This document shows, piece by piece, positions 43,501 through 52,900 of a DNA stretch of 64,000 bases. This DNA comes from Akkermansia muciniphila. Its GTDB lineage: Bacteria; Verrucomicrobiota; Verrucomicrobiia; Verrucomicrobiales; Akkermansiaceae. The notes beneath the pieces are model-generated. The model searched no databases and was not told where the DNA came from. It saw only the letters and a program-made list of their open reading frames with translations. Numbering within the stretch: position 1 is the stretch's first letter; each line of letters opens with the position of its first letter. Made by a program: the position numbers and the translations under genes. The DNA lies in NCBI GenBank assembly GCA_945874895.1, contig CAMCIC010000006.1:1-64000 (forward strand), written 5' to 3'.

Positions 43501-46500
43501 CCAATCCCAGCTTGGCTGACACTGATGGTGACGGCTTGAGTGACCCTGATGAGATTTTTGTTCACAAAATCAATCCCAAGCTTGTTGACACGGACGGTGA
43601 TGGACTGACAGACGGAGAAGAGGTCAATGGGCTCGTTGGCGGATTCAAGTCCAATCCTTTGGTTGTTGATTCTGATGGTGATGGAGTGAGAGATGATGTA
43701 GAAGTGAATTCGGTTCCTCCTACTAATCCGTTGGACGCAAGCAGCTTCCCCTATGGTAGCCCAACTCTTACGGGCGACGGTCTACAAAACACTGCCTCTC
43801 CCACGGGGCAAACTACCGTATCGGTTGATTCGAGTTATGCTCCATTCGGTCATCGACCAGATACTGACAAAACAGGTGACGACGGTTCGGTGGCCCTAAG
43901 AGATCGCAACGGTGCAATCATTTGGGTGGATAGCAATGGCAATTCGGTTGTTATTCCTAACAGTAGCCAAGCACGCACTCTCTACGTTTCGAACTCTGAG
44001 TGCGTTATGTATAACAATCGTTATGCAGAAGACTATGATACACGTGGATCTACTACTCAGGTGTTGATTCACCGTCGAGGCAACAATGGAAACATTGAGA
44101 CTTCGGCTCCGATTGTGGTTCAGGGAACTGTGGTGGACACTGCACCGATCACTCCTACGACATACGGATTCACTCTTGTGGCCGGTATCTCCTTTGATGA
44201 CAACTTCCAAGAGTCAGTGGAGCGTTACCAGAGCGGCACAACGAATCAGGGAGCGCCCATCTATGATGTTCGTAGTTTGAATTATTGGGACGTCTGCAAT
44301 TACACGATGTATCGTGTCACTTGGGATGCCAAGTTGCAGGTATTGGGCAATCAACAACTTGACGTTGTTCCTGGTGCACCGAATCTCGGTAGCACTCAGG
44401 TCACTGCCACAGGATCGGATGGTTCCTTCGTTTTCAACCGTGTGATCGCACAAAATTTCTATCGTGACCTTCCTAATGGTGGTTATTTCAATGCAGAAAC
44501 TGCTTCCTACTGGGTTTCCTTCAATCTCAACAGTGAAAACATCGGCAGGGTGAGCCTCCGCTTCCAGCCGCCCGTGGAAAATGTGGGTTATCTCTCGAAT
44601 ACTCGTGCTCTTCTTGAGTTTCCTGTTGTGGAGGAAGCCGGCATTGATGCTAACCTCAATCCAGTGTATCTTGAGACGGGCAACTATCAACTTTTGGACA
44701 TGCGCCAGCGCTCCAATGGTGTGACGAGCATCGTTAACACCTTCCCGCTCGACTTGGGGGACAAACTTTTGCCTGTCACACCCTACACGAGATCTGGTCT
44801 GGTGCCTTACGTTTATACGATCAATGCACTGAGAACATCGGTGAGTTTCTATCGTGTTGATTCGACACTCGCACGTCTTGGTCCAGCGGTGAATCTTCCT
44901 GACCAAGTTTTGGATGATACTGATGCCATCCGTAATGCATGGGATGGGTCATTGCTTCTAAAATCCGAAGGACCGTCTGGTCTGCTATGGTTGCCAAGCT
45001 ATCAAAACCCAACGACCAAGCGCATCGAAAGACTCCAGGAGGCCCGTAGCTTGCCAACTTCTACGCAAGCTAAGCCGATGTTTGTCGATCGTTTGCAGGC
45101 TATCGCTTGGATGAATTTCGACTCTCCTGCAGACCTCTCCTCGGGGGCTCAGGTGCCAATCGCCGTGATCAACCATTACAGTGTGGGAACTGGCGGCACA
45201 ATCGTAGGAACTCCACTTACTCCACCGATTGAAGGAAGATATGTTGCATTGCCTCCATTGATTTCTCCTGATCCTATTGAAGAAGGTTGGTTCGTTACTA
45301 CTTTCGAAAAGAATAGCGATCGTTTGTCGATTGTAAGAAGTTACAAACTAGGAGGAGCTGCAGTATCTGATCGAGACCTCGATGGCATTCCTGACTCGAT
45401 TGAACTTGCTCATCTTGGCACAGATCCAACTGATCCAGACACAGACAATGACGGTCTAACGGATGGTGATGAATACGCTCCCTTCTACGTTGTCAATGGT
45501 CAGTATACTTGGGAAGAGGCCAATGCAGATGCTATCGCCAGGGGCGGACGCCTCGCTTCATTCCTGAATCGAGACGAGTATTTGGCAACGGTTTTCCGTT
45601 TCAGAGCTAATTTTGCTGGTGATCTTTGGATTGGCGGTAGTGATTCAGACCTCGAGTCTAGCTGGAAGTGGGTTGATGGAACCTCGCTCAATTTGACATC
45701 GTGGCTTAACCCTCCTGTTAGTATTTGGGCGAATATCAAAAGCACTTTTGGAAAAGACGGTGTCCCTTGGCTGCTGGGAAGACCTAACAATATCAATAAC
45801 GCTGATTATTTGGTGCTAACGAATAAGTTTCAATTTGAAGATAAGCCGCTGGAAAGCAAGCGTGGTTATCTCATTGAATTTGCTCGCACTAATCCAGCGA
45901 ACTCTGATTCGGATGGTGATGGCATACTGGATGGTGATGAGCTGAAGAGCGGGACTAATCCAGCAGTGGCAGATCCTTTTGCAGGTGTTCCCACTCCACC
46001 GGTATTCCCACCTGCAGGACCGTTTGTGAACTACAAAGCAGCTGGCATTGCAGGTAGCTATGAAGGATTGATGATCGATCCGTCAGAAGGTCATACTCAT
46101 CGCATCACTTTGAGTCTCAACAACCGCGGTGCCTTTTCTTCGGGGGTAGCAGGATTGGGTTCATGGATTCGTGGTAGCTTCCGTGGTCAATTCAATCCAG
46201 CTGGATACTATCTCGGCGCTATTTCGGGCACACTAGCTGGCATGGACTCCGTAGAGCTCTGGTTGGTAGAGGAGTCTCCTGATCAATGGATCATTCGTGG
46301 TCGTTCTCTGACCAACACGGGCGTCAAAATCGGCATAGAATTGCGCCGTTCCAAGTATCGCAAAGGCAATGTTTATCCATCCGCGGGTCGTGTGACTGTC
46401 ATGATGCCTCTGGCTGACGGACTTAGCATTGGACCCAAAGGAGATGCGGTAGCGATTGGTAACGTTAGCTCAACGGGTGTGATATCTCTCTCGATGTATC

Positions 46501-47402
46501 TTCCCGACGGTGGCAGAGCATCGTTCTCGGGATCCATTCTGGATGGAAATCTAGTTGCTGTGCGCGCACTTTCATCTACGAAAGGCACGGGATCAGTAAT
46601 TCTTGGCACGCTCGACATGAACGATACTGCGGTGGATCGCGAAATCGGTGGCTACGTGCGTTACTATGCTCCAAAAGCGGTTCTTGGTTCTCTGTATCAG
46701 GGCGGCTTCTCGCAAAACCGATCGGTGTCAGGTGCTCGCTACGTAGCTCCTCCTCGCGGTTTTGTCGCATTGCCTGGCTTTGAAACGAGCCAATACAACT
46801 CATTGTTCAACATGGATGGTGGGGAATTCGCTGGTATCAGCAAGATTGGAACGTGGAGCACCAGCAACAGCATCGTAATCCCTGCCGCACCAAACGATCT
46901 GGCCAAGGCTTCCTTCAATACGAAAACGGGACTTCTGAGCTATTCACAAACCCTGAGCGATGCGACGCGAGGTTTGGTTAACACGAAGGCTACGGGATTT
47001 GCGATTCATCAACAGCTTGCCTCCACCGTGCGTGGAAGTGCTGTGGTGCGCGGTCACTATGTGAGTCCGTTCAGCAATGGTAGTTTCTTCGTGACACCAA
47101 ATGATGGCAAAGTGCCTGAATTGACCATGATTTCCCCGGTTCGCCAGAACGCTCTGCGTGCAGCAACGGTCTACACTGTGGAAGTGCGCACAACGGGTGC
47201 ATGGCAGGTGGTTGTTCCCACAACAGCTACTTGGGTGACTGCTGCAGTCGTAGGTGCTGCTCCCGAGACACCGCTGGTAGGGACTGGCAATGGAACGGTG
47301 CGCATCACGCTCCCTGAAAATGATGGATACTATGCACGTGAGGTGACCATCTCGATCGCTGGAGTGCCGCACACCATCAAGCAAGACTATCGCGCTCAGT
47401 AA
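40548..47402 (+). CDS. Large exported metzincin-like metalloprotease with C-type-lectin, calcium-repeat and BACON-like domains
   Basis: This 2284-residue protein has a signal anchor (about 9-26) and a His/Cys-rich stretch (about 45-65) in a pro-region. The zinc site is HEVGHTVDLLHD (H356, E357, H360, H366), the metzincin spacing with Asp in place of the usual Gly. Thrombospondin-3-like calcium repeats recur (DGDGLSDDEELALGTDPYDR and others). Two C-type-lectin-like domains are visible: about 600-960, split by repeats, and about 1645-1785 (LWIGGSDSDLESSWKWVDGT). Later parts are beta-rich domains, ending in a BACON-like domain (ATWVTAAVVG; YYAREVTISIAGVPHTIKQ). It lacks the shared C-terminal module. 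The position directly after the secretin gene without a terminator, and with one after it, suggests it belongs to the pilus operon. Confidence 0.8.
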   Translation: MSLRKNKPYIIFTSVFALAAGGWLLKSQFDSSTTALQGGALPPAHATDASHDAHADCGTHCKHHHPESELVREAFASKGGDAITKRFPEATVADFWNGLNLKKPVFARQALLAAKGDKVAVDLGGDAPVEAVLTGRLNRKDGAQVFGMKLPGTGFQMQYIELTDGRIIGGLRQPQHPVSYRLSGTIQEPVITAIAAVEDYCSKWSQNDQSLVQGMPPADRAPSQQAPVTTVAKLDSDIASANVIYLDFDGEDITGNGSGWGDINADPSSFTVTEIEAIWSHVSEDFRTFDVNVTTDRAVFDATPIGQRMMVIFTPTDDAAPGAGGVAFLGSFYDDSDEPCWVFNGGVSSAALAASHEVGHTVDLLHDGRNSPAEEYYFGTTTWGPIMGAPYQSLVSHWSKGEYVSASNQEDDIAIIADTLPLKIDNVGNDPFTAEPLIVDEDGNFTVNDLVETQADKDVYSFDTSGGAITIDAGSGGPDRGQNLNIRLSIIDAAGGLIVESNDTNGLSTRISTNIVGGSYFLVVEGDGEGTWANGYGDYGSIGAFSITGNLPPPTPGDFDGDGLSDDEELALGTDPYDRDTDGDGLSDRQEVYPFSVVSGQFGFNAALTDALNSGGNLAVIDSPQKLYRIKRGLLTTPLPSPVPNNYDPEVNLLERMWLGGHDSLADGKFQWVTPVGDLNGTEIGSAVLGYVTPGSATVTNVVNVDSLTVGRRLHGSGLPAAATITAIDAPARTVTLSAPVTAALSQGVSSIIIQNPGTGFTTAPTISFNPPGATATATVALGRITSITVTNPGTYTVPPAVTIAGPNGAGAAAQAVLTSASTLSRVTSINVTNGGTGYTTPPDVVIAGLGQGASAIANIDAGVVTGVTLINPGLGYTTPPTITLVGGGGADAAATATIADPALRLYSPAAPNIYSRWAGGLLPGNRLNVSEGVSLNSGIDFLWSSAQVTTGLGYLLERPVTNPRSADTDADGIADLLEFEDYGTNPSLADTDGDGLSDPDEIFVHKINPKLVDTDGDGLTDGEEVNGLVGGFKSNPLVVDSDGDGVRDDVEVNSVPPTNPLDASSFPYGSPTLTGDGLQNTASPTGQTTVSVDSSYAPFGHRPDTDKTGDDGSVALRDRNGAIIWVDSNGNSVVIPNSSQARTLYVSNSECVMYNNRYAEDYDTRGSTTQVLIHRRGNNGNIETSAPIVVQGTVVDTAPITPTTYGFTLVAGISFDDNFQESVERYQSGTTNQGAPIYDVRSLNYWDVCNYTMYRVTWDAKLQVLGNQQLDVVPGAPNLGSTQVTATGSDGSFVFNRVIAQNFYRDLPNGGYFNAETASYWVSFNLNSENIGRVSLRFQPPVENVGYLSNTRALLEFPVVEEAGIDANLNPVYLETGNYQLLDMRQRSNGVTSIVNTFPLDLGDKLLPVTPYTRSGLVPYVYTINALRTSVSFYRVDSTLARLGPAVNLPDQVLDDTDAIRNAWDGSLLLKSEGPSGLLWLPSYQNPTTKRIERLQEARSLPTSTQAKPMFVDRLQAIAWMNFDSPADLSSGAQVPIAVINHYSVGTGGTIVGTPLTPPIEGRYVALPPLISPDPIEEGWFVTTFEKNSDRLSIVRSYKLGGAAVSDRDLDGIPDSIELAHLGTDPTDPDTDNDGLTDGDEYAPFYVVNGQYTWEEANADAIARGGRLASFLNRDEYLATVFRFRANFAGDLWIGGSDSDLESSWKWVDGTSLNLTSWLNPPVSIWANIKSTFGKDGVPWLLGRPNNINNADYLVLTNKFQFEDKPLESKRGYLIEFARTNPANSDSDGDGILDGDELKSGTNPAVADPFAGVPTPPVFPPAGPFVNYKAAGIAGSYEGLMIDPSEGHTHRITLSLNNRGAFSSGVAGLGSWIRGSFRGQFNPAGYYLGAISGTLAGMDSVELWLVEESPDQWIIRGRSLTNTGVKIGIELRRSKYRKGNVYPSAGRVTVMMPLADGLSIGPKGDAVAIGNVSSTGVISLSMYLPDGGRASFSGSILDGNLVAVRALSSTKGTGSVILGTLDMNDTAVDREIGGYVRYYAPKAVLGSLYQGGFSQNRSVSGARYVAPPRGFVALPGFETSQYNSLFNMDGGEFAGISKIGTWSTSNSIVIPAAPNDLAKASFNTKTGLLSYSQTLSDATRGLVNTKATGFAIHQQLASTVRGSAVVRGHYVSPFSNGSFFVTPNDGKVPELTMISPVRQNALRAATVYTVEVRTTGAWQVVVPTTATWVTAAVVGAAPETPLVGTGNGTVRITLPENDGYYAREVTISIAGVPHTIKQDYRAQ
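42790..43240 (+). repeat. Four approximately 38-residue repeats inside a C-type-lectin-like domain
   Basis: Four repeats share the pattern G-x-G-[FY]-T-[TV]-[AP]-P followed by an Ala/Thr-rich stretch and I-T-x-[IV]-x-[VL]-[TI]-N-P-G; examples are GGTGYTTPPDVVIAG and GLGYTTPPTITLVGG. Repeats like this are frequent in verrucomicrobial exported proteins. They split the first lectin-like domain between FQWVTPVGDLNG and IYSRWAGGLLPGNRLN. Confidence 0.7.
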
Positions 47403-47421
47403 ATCCTGAGAAACTCATTGC

Positions 47422-47452
47422 AAAACCCTACCGGAAACGGTAGGGTTTTTTT
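47422..47452 (+). terminator. Strong intrinsic terminator after the metalloprotease gene
   Basis: A perfect 12-base stem, AAAACCCTACCG (47422-47433) with CGGTAGGGTTTT (47438-47449), closes a GAAA tetraloop and runs into seven T (47446-47452). It is the clearest terminator in the window and marks the end of the pilus-metalloprotease unit. Because its arms end in A and T runs, it may also work in the reverse direction. Confidence 0.9.
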
Positions 47453-47465
47453 CTTAGAAAACCTT

Positions 47466-48164
47466 ATGAAAAAACGTCTCCGCTTGCTCTGGATTCCCGT
47501 CGTTTTCTTAGCTGCTTGGCTGGTGTGGCCAGATCAGAAGTCAAAGAATGCTTCTGGGGCGAATGCGCCGGATCAGATGCAGACCAAGAGCCAATCGCGG
47601 AAAGCGCATTCCGTTCCTGGTGATCCAAAATCACCGAGTCCAGCTCCCCACGGATCTAGACCAAAGCCGCCTTCTTTGGAGGAGGAAATCTCTTTTGATA
47701 GTCCTGAGGTCGATATGCTATTGACCGATATGACAATGCCAGAAGAAGAGGTCGCGCGGCGTTTGCGTCTTTTGATGGAAGACTTTTCTTTGCCGATGTC
47801 CTCTCGTGGTGAGGCGTTGGAGCACGGATTGAATCTGTCTCCTCATGCGTTTAAGGGCTTGGCCGCGCAGAATCCTCAACTACCCATGGAGTTGTCGGGA
47901 ATTTTTCTTTCAGAGGTAATGAACTGGAATGATCTCCCCGTGGAGCAGTTAAACACTTATCTGGCGTGGATGAATCATCCGGAGCAAGAAATCGCCGATC
48001 AATCGCTGGAGCAGTTGCGGTTTATGGTGGGGGATGACAACCACGAAGAAAATGTGCAGCGCATCATCGAGATGGCGATTCAGAAGATCAATGAGCTGAA
48101 AGCGGAAGAGCAAGCCCCCAAGCAGCCTGCTGAACCGTCGAACGGCGAGTCCCAAGCCGAATAA
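47466..48164 (+). CDS. Small single-pass membrane or exported protein of unknown function
   Basis: This is a 232-residue protein. ATG 47466 was chosen; the open frame upstream to 47418 passes through the terminator stem. An N-terminal hydrophobic segment (about 6-20, LLWIPVVFLAAWLVW) precedes a disordered Ser/Lys/Pro-rich linker. Then comes a helical acidic region (PEEEVARRLRLLMEDFSLPM, LEHGLNLSPHAFKGL, QSLEQLRFMVGDDNHEENVQ), ending in a charged tail. HEAT-like helices are possible, but no family was recognised. It may be transcribed by read-through from the metalloprotease or from its own promoter inside the terminator region. Confidence 0.65.
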   Translation: MKKRLRLLWIPVVFLAAWLVWPDQKSKNASGANAPDQMQTKSQSRKAHSVPGDPKSPSPAPHGSRPKPPSLEEEISFDSPEVDMLLTDMTMPEEEVARRLRLLMEDFSLPMSSRGEALEHGLNLSPHAFKGLAAQNPQLPMELSGIFLSEVMNWNDLPVEQLNTYLAWMNHPEQEIADQSLEQLRFMVGDDNHEENVQRIIEMAIQKINELKAEEQAPKQPAEPSNGESQAE

Positions 48165-48208
48165 GAGATCGCCGTGCGCTGCTGGATTTGTCCCATCGCG
48201 ATGGATGG

Positions 48209-51200
48209 CTAGGGCACTCTGACTCGCAGGAACGATTTGGGTCTGGTAGCAGGTAGGGTAATGCAGACGGTCTCACGATCACCCGCATCCGTGATCTGGA
48301 TGAACTGCGCCGATACGGGTGTCCAATTTGGGGCAACGAGATCTTCGGATTGTTCGATCACCGCGTTTGTTTCCGATTGAGCGTTCTTATCCCGTGTGAA
48401 GGTGAAGGTGAAGAGGGATCCCGATCGTTCCATTACGGGTAAAATGAACGGATCGGCGGATGACGGGTTTCCGCAAAGCAGAAATTCCATCGCATTCACG
48501 ATGCCATCTTGATCGGGATCTGCTTGAGGAGAAGCATGATCAGCTGCCAGCCCCAGACGTTGGGCCCAGATGGCGTAATGACTGGCGGAACGAACCAGCC
48601 GTAGTTGCTGGGCTTGATAGTCCAGTTCGTAACCATAAGGAAGCCCTGATACGGAGGCGGGTCTGCCGACGAGGTTGTCGTAGGTGGCAAGAACATAGGA
48701 AGAAAGCAGGGGACTAGGGGTGGAAATTTTCAGTTCTAGAACTGAGCCAGTGAGCGTTAGCATACCACCCACATCCAATCGATCGGCCGACTGACCATCG
48801 GCCTCGATTTCCCAGCGACCGGTGATCGTCACCGATCCTGTGGCGGTCAGTGTGCCAATGGAATTTCCGGGAGACAATCGCCCGGCGATCGTGGCACTGG
48901 CCAGAGTGCCGCTGCCGCCCAGTGAACTTCCGGCGGCGCAGAGAACACTGGCTTGGAAAATCACGCCTTGAACCAGCAGTTGACCGGCGTTGAGCATGAT
49001 AGAATTTTGTAGGGTGGTCTGACCGCCCAGAATCAATGTTCCCGTCCCTTCTTTCGCTACGCTCAAGCGAGTGGGAGTGGCGGTGGATGAGTCACTCAAA
49101 TTTCCGAGCAATGAGATGACCCCCTCGCCACGGAAACGAACATCGCGCGCAACTGCCGCATTCACGGTAGTTGTGACCTTGCCACCAATCGTCAGGGATG
49201 AGCCTGCCGCACAATCGAAGTAATAGCTGCCGCCGATATCGACGATTGTCACATCGCCCGAGATTCGATTGTCACCTGACACATTGCGCAATGCCACTTG
49301 TCCCGCCGTGGTGTTCCGCCCCACGGTATCGACGCTCAATGGGAAGGTGTAGCCGCCGGAGAGTTCGAGTGTGGAAACGCCTCCCTGGGATTGGTTGAGG
49401 CGGATCCTTGTATGATTTCCCAAGGCTTGCGGATGTGCCAGGCGGATGCAGCCGAGGTTTGCCGTTCCAGGATTTCCGAAGGCATAGGTGGAACTTGCGA
49501 CGCCGAAAGAATTGGAGCCTGCCAGAACCAATGTTCCTGTTCCGGACTTGATGACTGTGCCCGCGCCGGAAATCGATCCGCTGTGCGTGAACACATCACT
49601 GCGATGGAATGACAAGGTGGCGCCGGCATTCACGACGACCTCGCCGAAAAATGTCCCCGCATTGCTACCATTCCCGATTTGAACGTTGCCAGACGATACG
49701 GTGAGCAATGTTGCACGGATGTCATTTCCCGCGAAGATCAGATGGCCGCTTCCGGACTTGGAAATCCCCGCGAGGTTTGTTGGGCCATTGATCGTAGAAC
49801 TTGTTGCCCCCGTCACCAGGTTCAGCGTGTGAGTGCCAGCCATGGCGCCGTTGAATGTCCAGGAACCGTTGTTTTGCGCGCCAATCGTGGCACTGGCATC
49901 CAGGGTGATGTCTCCTGAGAAGGTGATCGTGCGTGCACTGGAGCAGTCGAGATGGAGAGCTCCCGCATTGCCCCCGCTGATGCCTGCTCCGCTGATGTGA
50001 AAATCATTCGCATAGGTGGCGCTGTTGGCGATATTCAACCAGCCAATCTGTGATCCTGCAGCGACTTCTACGGTCGATGCCGTATCTCCCAGCTCATTGC
50101 CATTCAGTGCTCCCGTATCGTGACGATGAGGGCGGACCAGTGCATTCCCATCGACGATCAGCGCTCCGGAGAAAGGCGCATTGTCACCTTTGAGATAAAG
50201 TTGGCTGCCCGTGACCCCACCGGTGATGCGAACGGTGGAACTGCCTGCGATCGGAGCATACAAATAGCTGGTGGCGGCATGGAGTCCGATGTCAGCTTCT
50301 GGCTCAAGAGTGAGGGGCCCCGTACCATCCAGCAGGTAGCCGGAGGTTTGGAACATCAATCCGCGGATGCCGCTCACTTCGCCCGAGATCGTAACCGTTC
50401 CAGCCGTGCCACCAAAGATGGCTTTTTTCCCTGACAACCACGGTGTGGTGCCGCTGCCAACCCGCCAATGCGCATTCGCTTGATTCCAGATTCCTGTTCC
50501 TCCTGCGAGAGGCCCCGGCTGCCAAGTCAGTTCTGTATCCGCGGCCAAGGGATTGGTGCCGTTTTGCACTTCATAGCCGTCATTCATGCCGTCACCATCC
50601 GTATCGGCGACATCCGGATTCGTCCCAGTGTTGGTGGATGAGAGATACGTTCCCGTATTCGTTTCTTCTTCGTCCGTTAGGCCATCACCATCGCGGTCTG
50701 CCGTGAAGGAAAAGTTTGCAAAAACGGCTTCTCCGCTGTCATCCGTCGCATCGGAAGTTACGGCGAGTCCTACCAGCGAAGTGGCAGGCAAATCAATGGA
50801 TTGAGTTGTGCCGATTTGAGTCCAATGAATCCCATCAGAAGAAAAAGACGCTGTCACCAGATCTCCGTTTCTGGCCAATCGCAACAAAGGAGGCCACGGT
50901 GTGGTGACGCTGGGCCAAACGTAACTCGACACATCCGCTTTGCTTTTTCTCCAGATCAACTCGCACTGCCCCTCAGGCAACCAGTGAACCATGGCAAAAG
51001 GAGCATCGGCAGCTGTGGAAGCTCTCAGCATCAAGCCCGCCTTGGCACGGGTCGATGTCGCTTCGAAGCTATTCAGTTTCACTGTGATTCTGCCGTTCTC
51101 CACCATGGGTTGATGGAGCAATTGAAGCCCATCCGATGCCGTTCCAAGATTGTTACCGGAACCTCGTACGACGAGTCGCCCATCGGCCGTTCCCGCCTCG

Positions 51201-52870
51201 CCGGGATGCCCTGCTCCGATCTTGACCGAGGTCCACGCTGCGGGTAGGGATTCCAGCAAAAGAAAATCATCCACATCCACCGTGGCGATGCTACTGCTTG
51301 CGGCGGCGTAGGCGTAGACGGTGGCGGAGTGACTCGAGGCGCCCGTGGTAAATCGATGGCTGCCCATGGCCCAATTTCCTCCGGAAGCCGTAACGGTTGC
51401 GTAAGCTTCAGTGCCTCCGTGATTCTTGACGCCGAGACGAATCGGCTGACCATTACCCTTAACCCATGCACTAATCGTGTAGGTGGTGGACGGCTTGAGG
51501 CCATAAATGGTCTGTTCCGCACCGCGCGCTGCGGCATTCATATTGAGACGCAGAGCGCAATTGCCACTGCGCCGATAGATTCCACCCCAGCTTTGGACGA
51601 GGGCATCGCCATAAAGTGCCCAGTGGCTGTCGTCCCCTGATTCAAAGCCTCCATTGGTAAAGCGTCCCGCTCGTCGGATCTCGATGTCATCGACAAAGCA
51701 GTCACCATACTGCGTGGGCACCCATGCAAAGATATCCGCAGTAGAGTTGGATGATCCTGTGACAAAGACTTTTTCACCAGCAGAGAAGCCATTGCTCCAG
51801 ATGGACGTGTATGTTTCGTTGCCTCCATAGTCGCGCGCGCCGATGCGTACATCCGGCCAACTGCGGCTTCCCACATTTCCCCAACCTCTGACAATGTAAG
51901 GTGAATTGGGCAGCAAGCCCGCGACTTTTTGTGCGACACGTCCGCCTGAAGTATTCGAGGGATTGAGGCGGGCACCAGGCGTCGCACTGCGGCCACTAGC
52001 CCCTGACCAGCTTGCGGTTCCGATCTGCCGCCACGGTCCCATGCGTGTGGTGAAGTTGGGATTCACGATTTGTTCGGCACGCTGATAGAACCGAACATAA
52101 TCAATGTCCTGGTAGGTCGTGGTGGTCGTGCGATCCCCATAGCTCGTAGGAGTAGGTCCTGCCCAAGATCCATTGGCGACCTCACTCGTGAGATAGATCC
52201 ACTGCCTGACTTGTGAAATGGCCGCCGTGGTGGTCCATACTTCCACACCATCGATGTAAAAACGGTATCTGTCGGATTCCCAAAGCAGGCCATAGGTGTG
52301 GAAATTCCCTTGCAGGCTGGCGGCATTGGCGCCGGGATTTCCTACCGTGGTGCCCACAGATTGGTGGCTTGTGCCGTAACCGTCCCAGTGGATATTGATG
52401 GCTAGCTTATTGGTAAGATTGGCGCCCGCGGCATCTCGGCTCCGGTGTTCCGTGATATCAATTTCTGTGCCATTGCCGGCAGGATCACCGATGTTGTTGA
52501 TGCCGTAGGGTTGCAGCCAGAATGCCGACCACATGCCCGCCGAGGAGTTGTAACGGACACGCGCCTCCCAGTAACCGAAACAATTTTCATATTTGCCCTG
52601 TGAGCCAATCCATCCGGTGTAATGGACGCCTCCCTCTGTGTAGGTCTTAATCCGCAAACAACCCTCTTGGAAGCTCAGCGCGTTGGCCGTGTTCACGGCA
52701 TCTCGACGATTCCCGGTGCCCACCGTCCAATTCGTGGTGTTGAGAGAACTGCCACTGAACTCATCGCTCCAACCAAGCACCCAGCCATCTCCTGGCGGGG
52801 CGGCCTCCAGGCATCCCATGCATAGGAGAGCCATAAGGACGATCCTGATGGCAGTGAGAAGGTTTTTCAT
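48209..52870 (-). CDS. GH16 beta-glucanase with CBM-like domains, autotransporter-type repeats and shared C-terminal module
   Basis: This is a 1553-residue exported enzyme. Its signal is MKNLLTAIRIVLMALLCMGC; a lipoprotein Cys at residue 20 is possible but not ideal. The GH16 domain (about 28-258) has GWSDEFSG, GYWEARVRY and the catalytic E-x-D-x-x-E in TEIDITEH (E136 nucleophile, D138, E141 acid/base). It hydrolyses beta-1,3- or mixed-linked glucans such as laminarin. Two CBM_4_9-like modules follow (about 265-545), then a DUF1349-like sandwich and a thrombospondin-3-like calcium segment (DRDGDGLTDEEETNTGTYLS). From about 800 to 1390 come autotransporter-associated beta-strand repeats (GTGTLVLAGSNSF, GTGTLILGGQT). 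The last 125 residues are the shared module ending SFLRVRVP. It converges on the 47466 gene across 44 bases. Confidence 0.9.
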   Translation of the reverse strand: MKNLLTAIRIVLMALLCMGCLEAAPPGDGWVLGWSDEFSGSSLNTTNWTVGTGNRRDAVNTANALSFQEGCLRIKTYTEGGVHYTGWIGSQGKYENCFGYWEARVRYNSSAGMWSAFWLQPYGINNIGDPAGNGTEIDITEHRSRDAAGANLTNKLAINIHWDGYGTSHQSVGTTVGNPGANAASLQGNFHTYGLLWESDRYRFYIDGVEVWTTTAAISQVRQWIYLTSEVANGSWAGPTPTSYGDRTTTTTYQDIDYVRFYQRAEQIVNPNFTTRMGPWRQIGTASWSGASGRSATPGARLNPSNTSGGRVAQKVAGLLPNSPYIVRGWGNVGSRSWPDVRIGARDYGGNETYTSIWSNGFSAGEKVFVTGSSNSTADIFAWVPTQYGDCFVDDIEIRRAGRFTNGGFESGDDSHWALYGDALVQSWGGIYRRSGNCALRLNMNAAARGAEQTIYGLKPSTTYTISAWVKGNGQPIRLGVKNHGGTEAYATVTASGGNWAMGSHRFTTGASSHSATVYAYAAASSSIATVDVDDFLLLESLPAAWTSVKIGAGHPGEAGTADGRLVVRGSGNNLGTASDGLQLLHQPMVENGRITVKLNSFEATSTRAKAGLMLRASTAADAPFAMVHWLPEGQCELIWRKSKADVSSYVWPSVTTPWPPLLRLARNGDLVTASFSSDGIHWTQIGTTQSIDLPATSLVGLAVTSDATDDSGEAVFANFSFTADRDGDGLTDEEETNTGTYLSSTNTGTNPDVADTDGDGMNDGYEVQNGTNPLAADTELTWQPGPLAGGTGIWNQANAHWRVGSGTTPWLSGKKAIFGGTAGTVTISGEVSGIRGLMFQTSGYLLDGTGPLTLEPEADIGLHAATSYLYAPIAGSSTVRITGGVTGSQLYLKGDNAPFSGALIVDGNALVRPHRHDTGALNGNELGDTASTVEVAAGSQIGWLNIANSATYANDFHISGAGISGGNAGALHLDCSSARTITFSGDITLDASATIGAQNNGSWTFNGAMAGTHTLNLVTGATSSTINGPTNLAGISKSGSGHLIFAGNDIRATLLTVSSGNVQIGNGSNAGTFFGEVVVNAGATLSFHRSDVFTHSGSISGAGTVIKSGTGTLVLAGSNSFGVASSTYAFGNPGTANLGCIRLAHPQALGNHTRIRLNQSQGGVSTLELSGGYTFPLSVDTVGRNTTAGQVALRNVSGDNRISGDVTIVDIGGSYYFDCAAGSSLTIGGKVTTTVNAAVARDVRFRGEGVISLLGNLSDSSTATPTRLSVAKEGTGTLILGGQTTLQNSIMLNAGQLLVQGVIFQASVLCAAGSSLGGSGTLASATIAGRLSPGNSIGTLTATGSVTITGRWEIEADGQSADRLDVGGMLTLTGSVLELKISTPSPLLSSYVLATYDNLVGRPASVSGLPYGYELDYQAQQLRLVRSASHYAIWAQRLGLAADHASPQADPDQDGIVNAMEFLLCGNPSSADPFILPVMERSGSLFTFTFTRDKNAQSETNAVIEQSEDLVAPNWTPVSAQFIQITDAGDRETVCITLPATRPKSFLRVRVP

Positions 52871-52880
52871 GAACTACCGA

Positions 52881-52900
52881 CTCACGGTAAGGTCCGTGAG
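52881..52900. promoter_or_regulatory. Inverted repeat in the leader of the GH16 gene
   Basis: CTCACGG (52881-52887) and CCGTGAG (52894-52900) form a perfect 7-base inverted repeat with a six-base spacer, centred about 20 bases upstream of the GH16 start codon and in the divergent region shared with the 53037 gene. It could be an operator or a leader stem that affects translation; nothing decides between them. Confidence 0.35.

Noticed and set aside
48193..48204. 12-base palindrome CCATCGCGATGG between convergent genes
   Set aside because: It has no T-tract and is short enough to occur by chance, so it was not called a terminator.
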